A stretch of 64,000 nt of DNA from Anabaena lutea FACHB-196 (GCF_014698305.1 NZ_JACJST010000002.1:372001-436000); one strand, 5' to 3'; positions 1-8,894 are shown, numbered from the stretch's first letter. Numbers and translations: made by a program. The notes: generated by a model not told the origin, from the letters alone.

Positions 1-187
1 ACGCGCGGGGAAGAACACCGACATCAGTATAGTGAGCGGTGAGATCCCCAAAGCGAGTAAATAAATCTGTGAGAATGATTAAAGAAATACCGATGCGGAA
101 AGCCGCAAGCGATCGCAAATCTAGTCCTAAGACAGTATCTAGATTTTTTTTCCAGGATGTTTTTGATGTTTGTTCTTGAGTAACCAT
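1..187 (-). CDS. HTTM-domain membrane protein, N-terminal fragment cut by the window edge
   Basis: The reverse strand reads from an ATG at 187-185 to the left edge with no stop, giving 62 residues. The visible part has a short polar N-terminus, then the segment LDLRSLAAFRIGISLIILTD, which looks like the first membrane helix of HTTM proteins (the membrane domain shared with vitamin K-dependent gamma-carboxylases). That family in cyanobacteria often starts with this kind of 'LDLRSLAAFRI' helix. The rest lies outside the window, so substrate and function cannot be judged. The reading frame is clean and contains a GCGATCGC site, as neighbouring genes do. Confidence 0.7.
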   Translation of the reverse strand, partial: MVTQEQTSKTSWKKNLDTVLGLDLRSLAAFRIGISLIILTDLFTRFGDLTAHYTDVGVLPRA

Positions 188-204
188 AAAACTTTTTTAA
201 TAAA

Positions 205-330
205 CCGCGTTAGCGAAGCTTACCGTAGGGATAGACGCGTTCACGTTCGTGGAGCGTGGCGTTAGCCATAGTGTGCCGTAGGCATAGAACACGTTCGTCG
301 AAGACGTTCCGTTCGCGCAGCGTCTCCGAC
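205..330. repeat. Dispersed intergenic repeat, cyanobacterial type
   Basis: This stretch is built from small palindromic blocks such as gcgttagcgaagct, cgttcgtggagcg and gccgtaggcatag, the kind scattered through Nostocales intergenic DNA. Related blocks occur near 18337-18368 and 28993-29023. A purine-rich run of gaagaagg units follows at about 337-375. No open frame is supported here. Confidence 0.6.
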
Positions 331-412
331 AGGAGAAGGAAAGGAAGAAGGAAGAAGGAAGAAGAAAGGAAAAAGATAATTATTTTTTTAGCAGGAAGAT
401 AGTAAAGTTTTA

Positions 413-442
413 CTCTTTGCGTCTTTGCGCCTTTGCGTGAGC
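413..442. repeat. Heptamer-rich repeat (ctttgcg type), copy 1
   Basis: The motif ctctttgcgtctttgcgcc, ending in tttgcgtgagc, lies just past the stop of the flavoprotein gene. A close copy in the same orientation lies at 1749-1780, just upstream of that gene. Further copies are at 46971-46997, 47380-47408 and 48699-48724. Confidence 0.7.
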
Positions 443-447
443 ATAAT

Positions 448-1695
448 TCATCGTCTCAGCAGCTTTTTAATTCCTGCCAATATCCATCTTCTAGCTACCT
501 GAAGTTTATGATTAAAAGTTGGTAAACGTTGAATATAAACTCCTCGGCGAATGATGCGAGCTAGATTACCATCTATAGTGATACCAAAGCTATAAACTAC
601 AGCATTATTAATACCCAAAGTTAGCATTTCTCCCAAATGTAAATAACTAAATGACTTTAATTTACGTCCTGTAATTTTTGCCCAGATATTACGAGCCGCA
701 CAGGGAGCTTGTTGAAAAGCTGCTTGGGCTGTAGCCGGAGTTTCATTACCTTGAGCATCTCGAATTTCTGCCAAGTCACCTAATACAAATACATTGGGAT
801 ATCCTGCCAATTGCAAAGTTGGAGTAGCAACTAATTGTCCTTGTTGATTATGTTGACAATTGAGGTTTTTTACCCATTGGATTGATTGATTTCCTCCTGT
901 CCACAAAACCAAATTTGTCTGTAAATGCTGAGTTTTACCTTGGTGATTGATGATAATTGCATCAGATTTAATAGCTTCAATATTAGTATTCAAACCTATC
1001 TGCACACCACGTTTTACCAAAGCTCTGTATGATGCAGTCTGACTACCTTTAGAGAAAGTTTTAAGTATCTCATTTCCTCGGTCAATCAAGCGAATTTCTC
1101 CCCGCTTTCCTAGCCTATCTGCCAATTTACAAGCTATTTCCACACCATTAGGACCGGCTCCAGCAATCGCTATTTTAATCACGGGAAGATCTGATGCTTC
1201 AAGAAACCGTAACCTTTCTTTTAAATATTCAGCATCAGCCAAAGTGCGAAAAGTTTGGGCGTATTCTGCTGCTCCTGGGACTAAATCTAACCTTGTTTCC
1301 TTACCAACAGCCAACACCAAATAGTCATAAGTTAGTATTTCTCCATTTTGCAAAGTTACCAAATTTTCTTCTAAATCAACATCTTTAACTTCACCCTGAC
1401 AAAATTTCGCACTACTATCTGCCAACAACTTTTTATAAGATGGTGCAACTTCCCAATTATGTAATTCTCCAGTCACCACTTCATAGAGTAAAGGAGTGAA
1501 TAAAAAATTATCCCTTCTTTCTATCAGCTTAATCTCGTATTTGTAGGGGCATTTGGCAAAATTACCCAATTCCAAAGCCGTATACAGCCCACCAAAACCA
1601 CCTCCTAAAATACAAATCCGCAGCAAATGAGTATTACTAACAGAAAGTTGTTTAAACTTACCCTGGTTACGAAATTTATCATCTACTTGATACAT
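448..1695 (-). CDS. NAD(P)/FAD-dependent oxidoreductase, type II NADH dehydrogenase-like
   Basis: The protein is 415 residues. It has the FAD dinucleotide-binding motif GGGFGGLYTALEL near residue 31, a second nucleotide-binding motif GAGPNGVEIA near residue 178 for NAD(P)H, and the FAD-contacting segment VFVLGDLAE near residue 304. This arrangement and length match type II NADH dehydrogenases (NDH-2), single-subunit flavoproteins that pass electrons from NAD(P)H to quinone without pumping protons. The C-terminal region has hydrophobic and basic stretches that could sit on the membrane surface. The gene lies 99 bases after the SGNH gene on the same strand, but a repeat fills the gap, so co-transcription with the upstream acyl operon is uncertain. 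A different substrate within this flavoprotein superfamily cannot be excluded. Confidence 0.8.
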   Translation of the reverse strand: MYQVDDKFRNQGKFKQLSVSNTHLLRICILGGGFGGLYTALELGNFAKCPYKYEIKLIERRDNFLFTPLLYEVVTGELHNWEVAPSYKKLLADSSAKFCQGEVKDVDLEENLVTLQNGEILTYDYLVLAVGKETRLDLVPGAAEYAQTFRTLADAEYLKERLRFLEASDLPVIKIAIAGAGPNGVEIACKLADRLGKRGEIRLIDRGNEILKTFSKGSQTASYRALVKRGVQIGLNTNIEAIKSDAIIINHQGKTQHLQTNLVLWTGGNQSIQWVKNLNCQHNQQGQLVATPTLQLAGYPNVFVLGDLAEIRDAQGNETPATAQAAFQQAPCAARNIWAKITGRKLKSFSYLHLGEMLTLGINNAVVYSFGITIDGNLARIIRRGVYIQRLPTFNHKLQVARRWILAGIKKLLRR

Positions 1696-1748
1696 GGTTT
1701 AATAATTAGTAATTAATACAAATTTCTTCTCAGACCACACTCTTGATT

Positions 1749-1780
1749 CCTCTTTGCGCCTCTGCGCCTCTGCGTGAGCC
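1749..1780. repeat. Heptamer-rich repeat (ctttgcg type), copy 2
   Basis: The sequence cctctttgcgcctctgcgcc continues to tctgcgtgagcc. It is a direct repeat of the copy at 413-442 and together they bracket the NDH-2-like gene. Confidence 0.7.
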
Positions 1781-1794
1781 AAAAAAGATGTAAT

Positions 1795-2727
1795 TCAATT
1801 AGGAACTATATTTGCCGCTTTTAACTGCTGAACAAGTTCAGTAGTCCGGGTACGGCGGCCGCTGGGATTAAGATGATAGTGAGTATCTGCAAATAGACTA
1901 GAATCTGTTTTGACATTTAAGGATTCTTTGTCATAAAGTACTGGGGCAATTTTGCCTAATTCTTCTGCTGTCTTGCGGATATTACCGAGAGTTGTGGAGT
2001 CAGTGCTGCCATAAATCCAGGAAAGTCCTAATACCAAAGTTGCTCCCTTAGCTTCAACTTCTTGTTTAAATTGCTGAATCCGCCGCAAAGAATGGGGAGA
2101 AACGCTATCGTTGATTGTCAATGACCACCATTTGCTCTTAGTCCGTTGTTTCATCACTGTCGGATCACCATTGGCTGTAATGGGGTCTGAGTAATAGCCA
2201 GTTAAACGACCTTTTTCCACCAGATCAAGAGATGATTTAGTTACTGCTTTGAGGGTAGATACACCTAACAACATCATGTCCTGAGCCAGTTGTTTAGTAG
2301 GTATATTTCCCAGTCCGGGTTTACCGATAGCAGCACCAAACTGACCAGAGCGATCGCCAAAACCGTCATCATCTAAAAGCAATAGATACTCTGGAATCAG
2401 CACCACAATATCGCCTTTTTTGATCACATCAGAGATGCTAGGGAGAATCACATCTAAGCCGATAGGCCCATCTGTAGCCATGTTCAAAGTGGGAATACCC
2501 AAGTCTTTTTGCATGAGTTCCGCATCTACGGTGTAGTGCGCCCCAGAGCCTCCTACAATTAGAATGCGTTGAGGTGCTTGGACTTCCTTAGCTATTGCCA
2601 TTTTCTGCTCATACATCATCCGCAACCAGCTAAGTTCACCACCGTAACGGGCATTGTAGAGATAACCTACACCCCAAGTTAAACCTGCGATCGCAAACCA
2701 ACTAGAGAGCCTCAAAAATTTGTTCAT
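1795..2727 (-). CDS. Membrane-anchored SGNH/GDSL-like protein of the acyl-transfer operon
   Basis: The 310-residue protein starts with a hydrophobic segment (about residues 8-26) that can act as signal anchor, placing the rest outside the cytoplasm. A Gly-Ser-containing block ILIVGGSGAHYTVD (about residues 55-68) resembles SGNH block I, and DTHYH (residues 281-285) near the C-terminus supplies the Asp/His pair expected at the end of SGNH folds. It starts only 3 bases after the MBOAT stop, so the two are almost surely co-translated. MBOAT plus SGNH-like pairs are known from AlgI/AlgJ/AlgX and DltB/DltD, where the SGNH-like partner takes part in acyl transfer to an extracellular polymer. The same role is inferred here; the acceptor is unknown. 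Confidence 0.7.
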   Translation of the reverse strand: MNKFLRLSSWFAIAGLTWGVGYLYNARYGGELSWLRMMYEQKMAIAKEVQAPQRILIVGGSGAHYTVDAELMQKDLGIPTLNMATDGPIGLDVILPSISDVIKKGDIVVLIPEYLLLLDDDGFGDRSGQFGAAIGKPGLGNIPTKQLAQDMMLLGVSTLKAVTKSSLDLVEKGRLTGYYSDPITANGDPTVMKQRTKSKWWSLTINDSVSPHSLRRIQQFKQEVEAKGATLVLGLSWIYGSTDSTTLGNIRKTAEELGKIAPVLYDKESLNVKTDSSLFADTHYHLNPSGRRTRTTELVQQLKAANIVPN

Positions 2728-2730
2728 TAG

Positions 2731-4194
2731 CTAAAACTCAAAGTAGATAAACGGAGAAGGTGCAGTCGCAGCTAACAAAATGGTGAGAGCGAATAGCACC
2801 CGCGACACCAATGGGGAAAGCAATACATCATACTCACACTCCCGTTGTTGCCAAACACCAATTTGTTCCATCAACAATACTGCAAATGCCAGCAACAGAG
2901 CCACTAATAAAGTTGCTCCCCCATTTTCAGTTAAAAAAGTCCAAGCCCCACCTAAATTAGCCAGAGAATAATTCCAGGGAATTACAATAACTTTCAACTT
3001 TTCTAGCAACCGAGAACTATTAGTTTCCATAAAAAACAAACATCCCAGAATCACCGAGCCAAAAGTCAATACCCAGGAAATAAACTGCGGCATGAGGAAC
3101 TTTTGCTGTCCCAGAAATTTATAAAAAGGTCGTCCCGCATAGCGTAGTACTAATAGCAGTAATCCGTGGTAAGCCCCCCAGATAATGAAATTCCAGGCTG
3201 CTCCATGCCAAAAGCCTGATAGGGTAAATGTAATAAATAAATAAAATGGGGCCCATTTCATATTTCTACCCATCAGCGGCAGAAAAACATAGTCTCGAAA
3301 CCAAGTGCTGAGAGTGACGTGCCACCTGCGCCAAAATTCGTTAATACTCTGGGAAGTGTAAGGAGCAAGAAAATTAATGGTTAAGTTAACACCTAGAAAT
3401 TTGGCTAAACCCAAGGCAATAAAACTATATCCACCAAAATCAAAGTAAATTTGCAGGGTAAATAAAAATGCAAAAAACCAGACTAACCAAGGATTATCAG
3501 CTTGAGCTACTTTGATGTAGGGTGAAATATTGTCAGCCAAGACAAACTTCATAAATAACCCCAGGGAAAGCCAGCGAAACCCAGCTTCAAAATTATCAAG
3601 CGTGAATTTAAAAGTAAAATTTTCAATCTGGGGAAAGAAATCAGCCCGACGTTCGATAGGACCGGCTACTACTTGGGGAAAAAAGGAAACAAAGTTAACG
3701 TACTCTAATGCACTAATGGGTTGTTTCTTGGCACTGGTGTAAGAGTCAACAACAAACGCCACCATCTGGAAAGTGTAAAACGACAATCCTGGTGGAATTG
3801 AACCTAGTCCAGGAATATTCCGCGACTGCCAATTTTCTGACAATCCTGGCACTAATAACCCTAAAACGTCTTCTATAAAGAAGTTCAGGTATTTGAAATA
3901 GGCCAGGATACCAATATCTATCGCCACTACAACTGTAGCTATTGCCTTGGCTTTCCATCCTTCTTGTCGCAGCATTAACCACACCATGATGTAGTTAAAG
4001 ATGATTTCACAGATGAAAATGGCAAAGCTGGATTTAGATGCATTGACAAATAATAACAACGACATTGCCGCCAAACCAAAGGCATCAAAAGCACCTTTCC
4101 AGAGGTTTAAAGACTTGGCAATATAGCGAACTGTAAAGTAAGGGATGCTGAATAGTATTAGCACCCACCAGAAGGAAAACTCCGAAAAATTCAA
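2731..4194 (-). CDS. MBOAT family O-acyltransferase (AlgI/DltB-like)
   Basis: The 487-residue protein has about ten hydrophobic segments and the MBOAT signature: WRRWHVTLSTWFRDY with His292 and GFWHGAAWNFIIWGAYHG with His330. His330 corresponds to the conserved catalytic histidine of AlgI and DltB. Family members move an acyl group across or at the membrane onto polysaccharide, teichoic acid or lipid. The start is a TTG, supported by a strong GGAGGAAGG ribosome-binding sequence directly upstream. It lies 97 bases after the acyl carrier protein gene and 3 bases before the SGNH gene. The likely donor is the acyl carrier protein of the same operon, as DltC feeds DltB; this is inference from gene order. 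Confidence 0.88.
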   Translation of the reverse strand: MNFSEFSFWWVLILFSIPYFTVRYIAKSLNLWKGAFDAFGLAAMSLLLFVNASKSSFAIFICEIIFNYIMVWLMLRQEGWKAKAIATVVVAIDIGILAYFKYLNFFIEDVLGLLVPGLSENWQSRNIPGLGSIPPGLSFYTFQMVAFVVDSYTSAKKQPISALEYVNFVSFFPQVVAGPIERRADFFPQIENFTFKFTLDNFEAGFRWLSLGLFMKFVLADNISPYIKVAQADNPWLVWFFAFLFTLQIYFDFGGYSFIALGLAKFLGVNLTINFLAPYTSQSINEFWRRWHVTLSTWFRDYVFLPLMGRNMKWAPFYLFITFTLSGFWHGAAWNFIIWGAYHGLLLLVLRYAGRPFYKFLGQQKFLMPQFISWVLTFGSVILGCLFFMETNSSRLLEKLKVIVIPWNYSLANLGGAWTFLTENGGATLLVALLLAFAVLLMEQIGVWQQRECEYDVLLSPLVSRVLFALTILLAATAPSPFIYFEF

Positions 4195-4291
4195 TTCACC
4201 CTTCCTCCGGTCTGCGAAATGCCTGAAATTTAGAGTAATGGGAATGGGTAATTGGTAATTACTTCCTATTCCCTATTAAGAGTTCCCTACA

Positions 4292-4684
4292 TCAGCTACC
4301 ACTGATTTTGTTCCAAAGGCCACCCCAGCCTTTGCCTTGGGTAGCTTCTTCTTTAGGTTTGCTGGTAGGGACTACAGGCTGGGCGGCGACGGTTTCCGAA
4401 GGCAATACACTCAGTTCACTAACCAAGTAATTAGCAGCTTTTTCAATGGTGGGATAGTCCCAAAGTAAGGTGGAGGGAAGTTCTGCATCTAGCCAATCTT
4501 CCATATCACCAACGATTGTGACCGAGTCGATAGAGTCTAAACCATAGCGAGTCAAAGGTTCAGTAACTTTGATGGTTTGAGCATTGATGCCCAATTGTTT
4601 GGCAATTTGGTTAACCAACCACCCTTGGATGGTATCAACAGCAGTGATGGTATTAGGCATGGAGTTGGAGTTTTGGAGTTGCAT
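4292..4684 (-). CDS. Acyl carrier protein with C-terminal extension
   Basis: The 130-residue protein has an ACP/PCP domain at about residues 15-95. The phosphopantetheine site is GLDSIDS, with Ser51 as the attachment residue. A Pro/Thr-rich tail (about 96-130) follows and ends in a Trp/Gly-rich segment. The start chosen overlaps the end of the acyl-CoA dehydrogenase gene by 32 bases and has AGAGG about nine bases upstream; an internal ATG at 4660 has no such site. It should receive the fatty acyl chain from the neighbouring fatty acyl-AMP ligase and present it to the dehydrogenase and the MBOAT protein. The tail may dock to a membrane partner, but that is a guess. Confidence 0.88.
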   Translation of the reverse strand: MQLQNSNSMPNTITAVDTIQGWLVNQIAKQLGINAQTIKVTEPLTRYGLDSIDSVTIVGDMEDWLDAELPSTLLWDYPTIEKAANYLVSELSVLPSETVAAQPVVPTSKPKEEATQGKGWGGLWNKISGS

Positions 4685-6461
4685 CAGTAGTAGCCTCTTG
4701 TTGTTCAGATTTTGCTAGTTGGAATGGAACGATGGAAAACATCCGGTCTTCCCTATACAATCGAATCAATTCTTGGGTAACAGCCCCGTCGTCGATTCGT
4801 CCAGGTAATGCTTTCGCAGGACGAAATGTCAGCATTAGCTTACGCAAGCTAAGTGCTAACCACTCCCCGTTAGCAAAGAAGTCTCCCAGATGATTGCGGT
4901 TATGAAGCCACGTATGCACACAAGCCGCCGCTACGTGCATGACGCAGTATTGTTTCGCCATATCGAATACTTCTGGCGATTGCTCATGGCCAAACTGGAA
5001 GGTGGAAGCTGTGACCTGTTGATCAAAAGCATTTAGCTCCTCCTGTACCATTGTTGTGAAGGTGATGATTTGGTACAGAATATCTGGGTCGAGGTTAGAG
5101 TCAGCCTTCAGGTCTTGCAGAGATGTCAATGCTAGGTCTAAGCCTTGCAGAACATCATCTCCACCTCGGTTTACCAGTTCCAGTTTTTTGCCATCAAAGG
5201 TGGGTAAAGGCTGTGTCAGGTCAAAAGTGGTAGCTAGACGTGTTTGCAGTGTGTCTAGATTGCGTCCAGCGTTTCTGGCGCGAGATTTGGCTAACTGACG
5301 TAGTTGCAGCAGCAGGGCATGGAGATTGACCACGGTGCTGCCATCAAACATACTGATGATGGCGTTATCCCGCAAAACTTTTTGGAAAATCCCCCATTCG
5401 TGGGCTTCCCGCATATAGAAACGTGAGCCTAAAACGACAGAGACGTTCTGCACCGTTGTTTCTAAAGTGGTGGTGACAAAGTATTTTACTACTGCTGACC
5501 AGACGCTAATTTGCTCTGGCATGGTATTAAATCCACGACCAACTCCAATGGTGGCACAGTCACAAATGAGAATATCCAGAAACGCATCTGTGAGGGTGCG
5601 TTTGGGTTGGGGCATATCGAAAACTGTTTTGCCATATAATTTGCGTGCGAGGGCAAATTTGAGAGTGGTACGCAGTGCTGTATCTGCCGCACCTTGGGAA
5701 AAGGCTGCACATAAAGCTCTGGTAATTTGGAAACCTTTAAGTGCTAGTTCTAGTCCTAGTCCTTCTGCTCCCAATCTCATGGTTTCTGGAATGAAGCAGT
5801 TATCGAAGCGGATACCACTCATATCCGAACCACGCACCCCATGAGTCAGGATTTTGGGGAGGTTGCTATAGTGGGCTGGGTCAATTTTGCTCTTTTCTAC
5901 CATGAACAGAGAAAGGCTTCTCGCTCCCCCTTCCTCGTCGGTTCTGGCTAGTACAAAAGCGACTCCAGAAATGGTGGCACGGTTAATTGGCCATTTCTCC
6001 CCGTTGAGGATGTAGCCTCCTGGAACTTTCGTGGCTTGCATATCACCAGCCAGCAAATCGCTGCCATGTGCTTTTTCTGAATAAGCTAGGCACATCGCAC
6101 CGTTGGCATCTTTCATGAAGGTTGCCAAAGTGTGTTTTTGCTCGTCGGTTCCTGCCATCCATACTAGGTATGACCAGAACATAGTGGTGAAGGCAATTGC
6201 GGCTGTTTGGTCACGCCGTGAAAGCACCCGCACAAAGGAGATGAATTCATCAAAAGTGGTGAATTCACCACCGCACTCTGTGGGGATGTAATAATGCTGA
6301 AGTTTCCAGTTGTAGAGCCAGTTGATAATTTCGTGAGGAAACTCTTCTTTTTCATCCAGGTCTATTACTTGTTTGAAGGACATAATATTGTCTGGGTTGC
6401 CTGGGTCGCCTAAATCCCGTTCTAGTGCTTCGGCGACCCAAAATTGCTTGAGTGGCGGCAT
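4653..6461 (-). CDS. Acyl-CoA dehydrogenase-like flavoprotein (probably acts on acyl-ACP)
   Basis: The 602-residue protein shows the acyl-CoA dehydrogenase fold: an alpha-helical N-domain, the middle-domain segment LAYSEKAHGSDLLAG (about 133-147), GGYILNGEKWPINRA (about 155-169) that contacts FAD, and a helical C-domain. It is longer than the usual 380-400 residues because of an extra C-terminal helical region (about 400-602). It starts 10 bases after the fatty acyl-AMP ligase gene and overlaps the ACP gene, so it is probably part of one unit. Dehydrogenases beside FAAL and ACP genes in natural-product clusters introduce alpha,beta double bonds into ACP-bound chains; that reaction is inferred here. 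Confidence 0.82.
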   Translation of the reverse strand: MPPLKQFWVAEALERDLGDPGNPDNIMSFKQVIDLDEKEEFPHEIINWLYNWKLQHYYIPTECGGEFTTFDEFISFVRVLSRRDQTAAIAFTTMFWSYLVWMAGTDEQKHTLATFMKDANGAMCLAYSEKAHGSDLLAGDMQATKVPGGYILNGEKWPINRATISGVAFVLARTDEEGGARSLSLFMVEKSKIDPAHYSNLPKILTHGVRGSDMSGIRFDNCFIPETMRLGAEGLGLELALKGFQITRALCAAFSQGAADTALRTTLKFALARKLYGKTVFDMPQPKRTLTDAFLDILICDCATIGVGRGFNTMPEQISVWSAVVKYFVTTTLETTVQNVSVVLGSRFYMREAHEWGIFQKVLRDNAIISMFDGSTVVNLHALLLQLRQLAKSRARNAGRNLDTLQTRLATTFDLTQPLPTFDGKKLELVNRGGDDVLQGLDLALTSLQDLKADSNLDPDILYQIITFTTMVQEELNAFDQQVTASTFQFGHEQSPEVFDMAKQYCVMHVAAACVHTWLHNRNHLGDFFANGEWLALSLRKLMLTFRPAKALPGRIDDGAVTQELIRLYREDRMFSIVPFQLAKSEQQEATTDATPKLQLHA

Positions 6462-6471
6462 GGTTTTCTCC

Positions 6472-8310
6472 TTAGTGGGTAATTTGCACTTGATCCAGCA
6501 AGGAATCGACTTCCTGTGATAATTGTTGGTAACTGGCGCTAAACTTGGGGTTTTCGCTCCAGTCTGCTATCACGCCCAATTCACCTGCGAGGAAACTGGC
6601 TTTACAAGCGCGACGCTGAATCTTGCCACTGGATGTCTTGAGGACATTACCCGGCTTGGCTAGAACAACGGCGTAGACTTGAAGTTCGTGAATTTCTGCG
6701 ATCGCTTGTTGAATGCTGCTAATTACTTCTTCTGGTTTAAACTCTTCGGCATTGCGTTTCACTTCCTGCACTATCACCAGTCGCTCAACGGCATCTACAT
6801 CAATAGAAAAGGCTGCACCATAATCGGGACGGAGGCAAGGATGAATTTGCTGTACTGTCCACTCTAGGTCTTGGGGATAGTGGTTAGTTCCCCGGATAAT
6901 GATCAAGTCTTTAATCCGTCCTGTGATGAATAATTCACCATTTTTCATAAAACCCAGGTCGCCTGTCCGTAGGAATGGACCTTCGTTGGTAACAGCTGTA
7001 CGGGCGCGAAAGGTACTTTCACTTTCTTCGGGGCGATGCCAATAACCGTCTGCCACGCTGGGGTCAGACACCCAAACCTCTCCGACTTCATCGGGTTGGC
7101 AACGGGTGAGGGTGTCGGGATTAACAATCGCTACTTTGGTATCACATACCAACTGACCACATCCAGGAATAGCCCGTACTCCTTCTCCCCAATCTGTGGC
7201 TTCGACAATTTTGTTTTTCTCAATTTCTGATGTTTTTACCAGGCAGAGTACAGGTGCTTGTCCTCTGGGACTTGTTGATACTAGGAGTGTATTTTCTGCC
7301 AATCCATAAGCGGGCGCGAAGGTTTCCCACCGGAATCCACAATTGGCAAACTTTTCAAAGAACTCTTCTAACACTCTAGGATTGATTGGTTCTGCGGCGT
7401 TACCTGCGGCTACCCAACTGCTAAGGTCGAGGCTATCCAGTTGTATGTCGGTTACACGTCCAACGCACTGCTCATAGGCAAAGTTGGGAGCCTGACTGTG
7501 AGTGCCTCGATAGCGCGAGATGGCCTTGAGCCAGCGAACCGGCTGTTTAATAAAGGCTAGGGGGGACATGACGTAGCAAGGATGACCATTGTATAGTGGC
7601 ACAGTCAATCCTTCTACCAGTCCGTAATCATGGAAATAAGGCATCCAGGTAATGGAAACACTTTGTTCATCATAGCCACAGGCTTTTTGAAGGTAGGCGC
7701 AGTGGTGCATGATGTTGTGGTGGCTGATCATCACTCCTTTGGGTGTGGAGGTAGATCCGGATGTGTATTGCAGATATGCCAGTGTATCTGGGCTAACTTG
7801 GGGATTTTGCCACTGGTCTGCTAGTTCTAAATCAATGTCTTCAGTGACTATCCAATTTATTTCCTGAAATTCTGGAAAATCTAATTCTGCTTCTTGCAGA
7901 ATTGTTAAAAAGCGCTTCGTGGTTAGGGCAAAGGCAGCATTTGCATCTTTGACGATTGCCCGTAACCGAGGCAATGCTCGCTTTAGTCTTCCTGCATCGG
8001 GTGGTGGTACTGGTATGGCTATTACACCACCATAAAGACTACCCAAGAAAGCCCCTATGACATCCAATCCCTGAGGATAAAGCAATAAAGCCCGCTCGCC
8101 TTTGCCATTATGTTGCTGCAATAGTGCGCCTATGGCACGGGCTTGACGGTCAAGTTCTCCATAGGTTAACTTGGCTCCTTCTGTTTTTCCGTCGATGAGA
8201 AACATATAGGCGAGCTTGTCCATCTCATGAGTGGCACGCCAGCGTAGTAGTTCGACCAAGGTAGGGATGTTTGTCATTGGCAAAGTTTGGGTAGCTCGGC
8301 ACTGAGTCAT
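6472..8310 (-). CDS. Fatty acyl-AMP ligase (FAAL)
   Basis: The 612-residue protein is an ANL-superfamily adenylating enzyme. The ATP-binding P-loop YTSGSTSTPKGVMISHHN lies at about residues 182-199, the adenylate motif RTGDLGF near 463, and the C-domain lysine motif TSSGKIQRRACK near 572. The 'YTSGSTSTPKG' form and overall length match fatty acyl-AMP ligases, which load free fatty acids onto an ACP rather than CoA. The start has GGAG seven bases upstream; a second ATG eleven codons in is less well placed. This is the first gene of the minus-strand set FAAL, dehydrogenase, ACP, MBOAT, SGNH, so it should supply the activated chain. Confidence 0.9.
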   Translation of the reverse strand: MTQCRATQTLPMTNIPTLVELLRWRATHEMDKLAYMFLIDGKTEGAKLTYGELDRQARAIGALLQQHNGKGERALLLYPQGLDVIGAFLGSLYGGVIAIPVPPPDAGRLKRALPRLRAIVKDANAAFALTTKRFLTILQEAELDFPEFQEINWIVTEDIDLELADQWQNPQVSPDTLAYLQYTSGSTSTPKGVMISHHNIMHHCAYLQKACGYDEQSVSITWMPYFHDYGLVEGLTVPLYNGHPCYVMSPLAFIKQPVRWLKAISRYRGTHSQAPNFAYEQCVGRVTDIQLDSLDLSSWVAAGNAAEPINPRVLEEFFEKFANCGFRWETFAPAYGLAENTLLVSTSPRGQAPVLCLVKTSEIEKNKIVEATDWGEGVRAIPGCGQLVCDTKVAIVNPDTLTRCQPDEVGEVWVSDPSVADGYWHRPEESESTFRARTAVTNEGPFLRTGDLGFMKNGELFITGRIKDLIIIRGTNHYPQDLEWTVQQIHPCLRPDYGAAFSIDVDAVERLVIVQEVKRNAEEFKPEEVISSIQQAIAEIHELQVYAVVLAKPGNVLKTSSGKIQRRACKASFLAGELGVIADWSENPKFSASYQQLSQEVDSLLDQVQITH

Positions 8311-8894
8311 TTGGCGACTCCGAAAAAACTAGCAGGATATGAAATTTATGGAACTATACATATCTCTTGATACGTAGATTGCTGTATAGTTATGTGATTA
8401 ATAACGTCAGTCTTACACTAATCTTAGTCAATAGTGACAGATAAAACCCATTTACGGAAATATTTCCTCGGTATTTTCACTAAAAAAATAAATTTAACTT
8501 CTACTAGCAATTTCCCCCTTAAGTGTATTTGCGTGGTATAAGTACTGTGATTAAAGGATTTATCCTCTTTCTGAAGATGTAGGCATAAAAAACGTTGATA
8601 AATTTTCTATGAAACTTATTTTATACGTGACAAATTTGTACCTTTGTATGATATGCGGATTTCTAGGAACCTACCCATTTTGGTTGTTACTAAAATACCC
8701 ACCCTCGCTGGCGAAGATGGGTAATATTACAAAGTGCTATTAGCTTTCTTGGGGGCAGTTACCCCGTGCTGAGTATAAACCTAGTTGCTTCAAGGCTTTG
8801 AGCAATCAACACTGACCTAGATCATGTCCGGTTCAAGACTTATTATCAAGGCAGCAGGGAAGCGTTATCTCGATCTTGCTGTCTTGAAAGAGGG
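8311..8894. other. Intergenic region between chlP and the FAAL operon
   Basis: About 580 bases hold no gene I can support. The part next to 8310 must carry the promoter of the acyl operon. An ATG at about 8610 opens a 43-codon hydrophobic frame and one near 8824 opens 24 codons; neither has a convincing ribosome-binding site. The GC-richer part at about 8700-8890 contains short complementary arms (for example agcagg and cttgctgt) and could encode a structured RNA or the chlP 3' end, but I do not recognise a family. Confidence 0.4.

Noticed and set aside
5467-5844. Open frame of 125 codons on plus inside the dehydrogenase gene
   Set aside because: It is antisense to a well-supported coding region and has no ribosome-binding site or recognisable domain.
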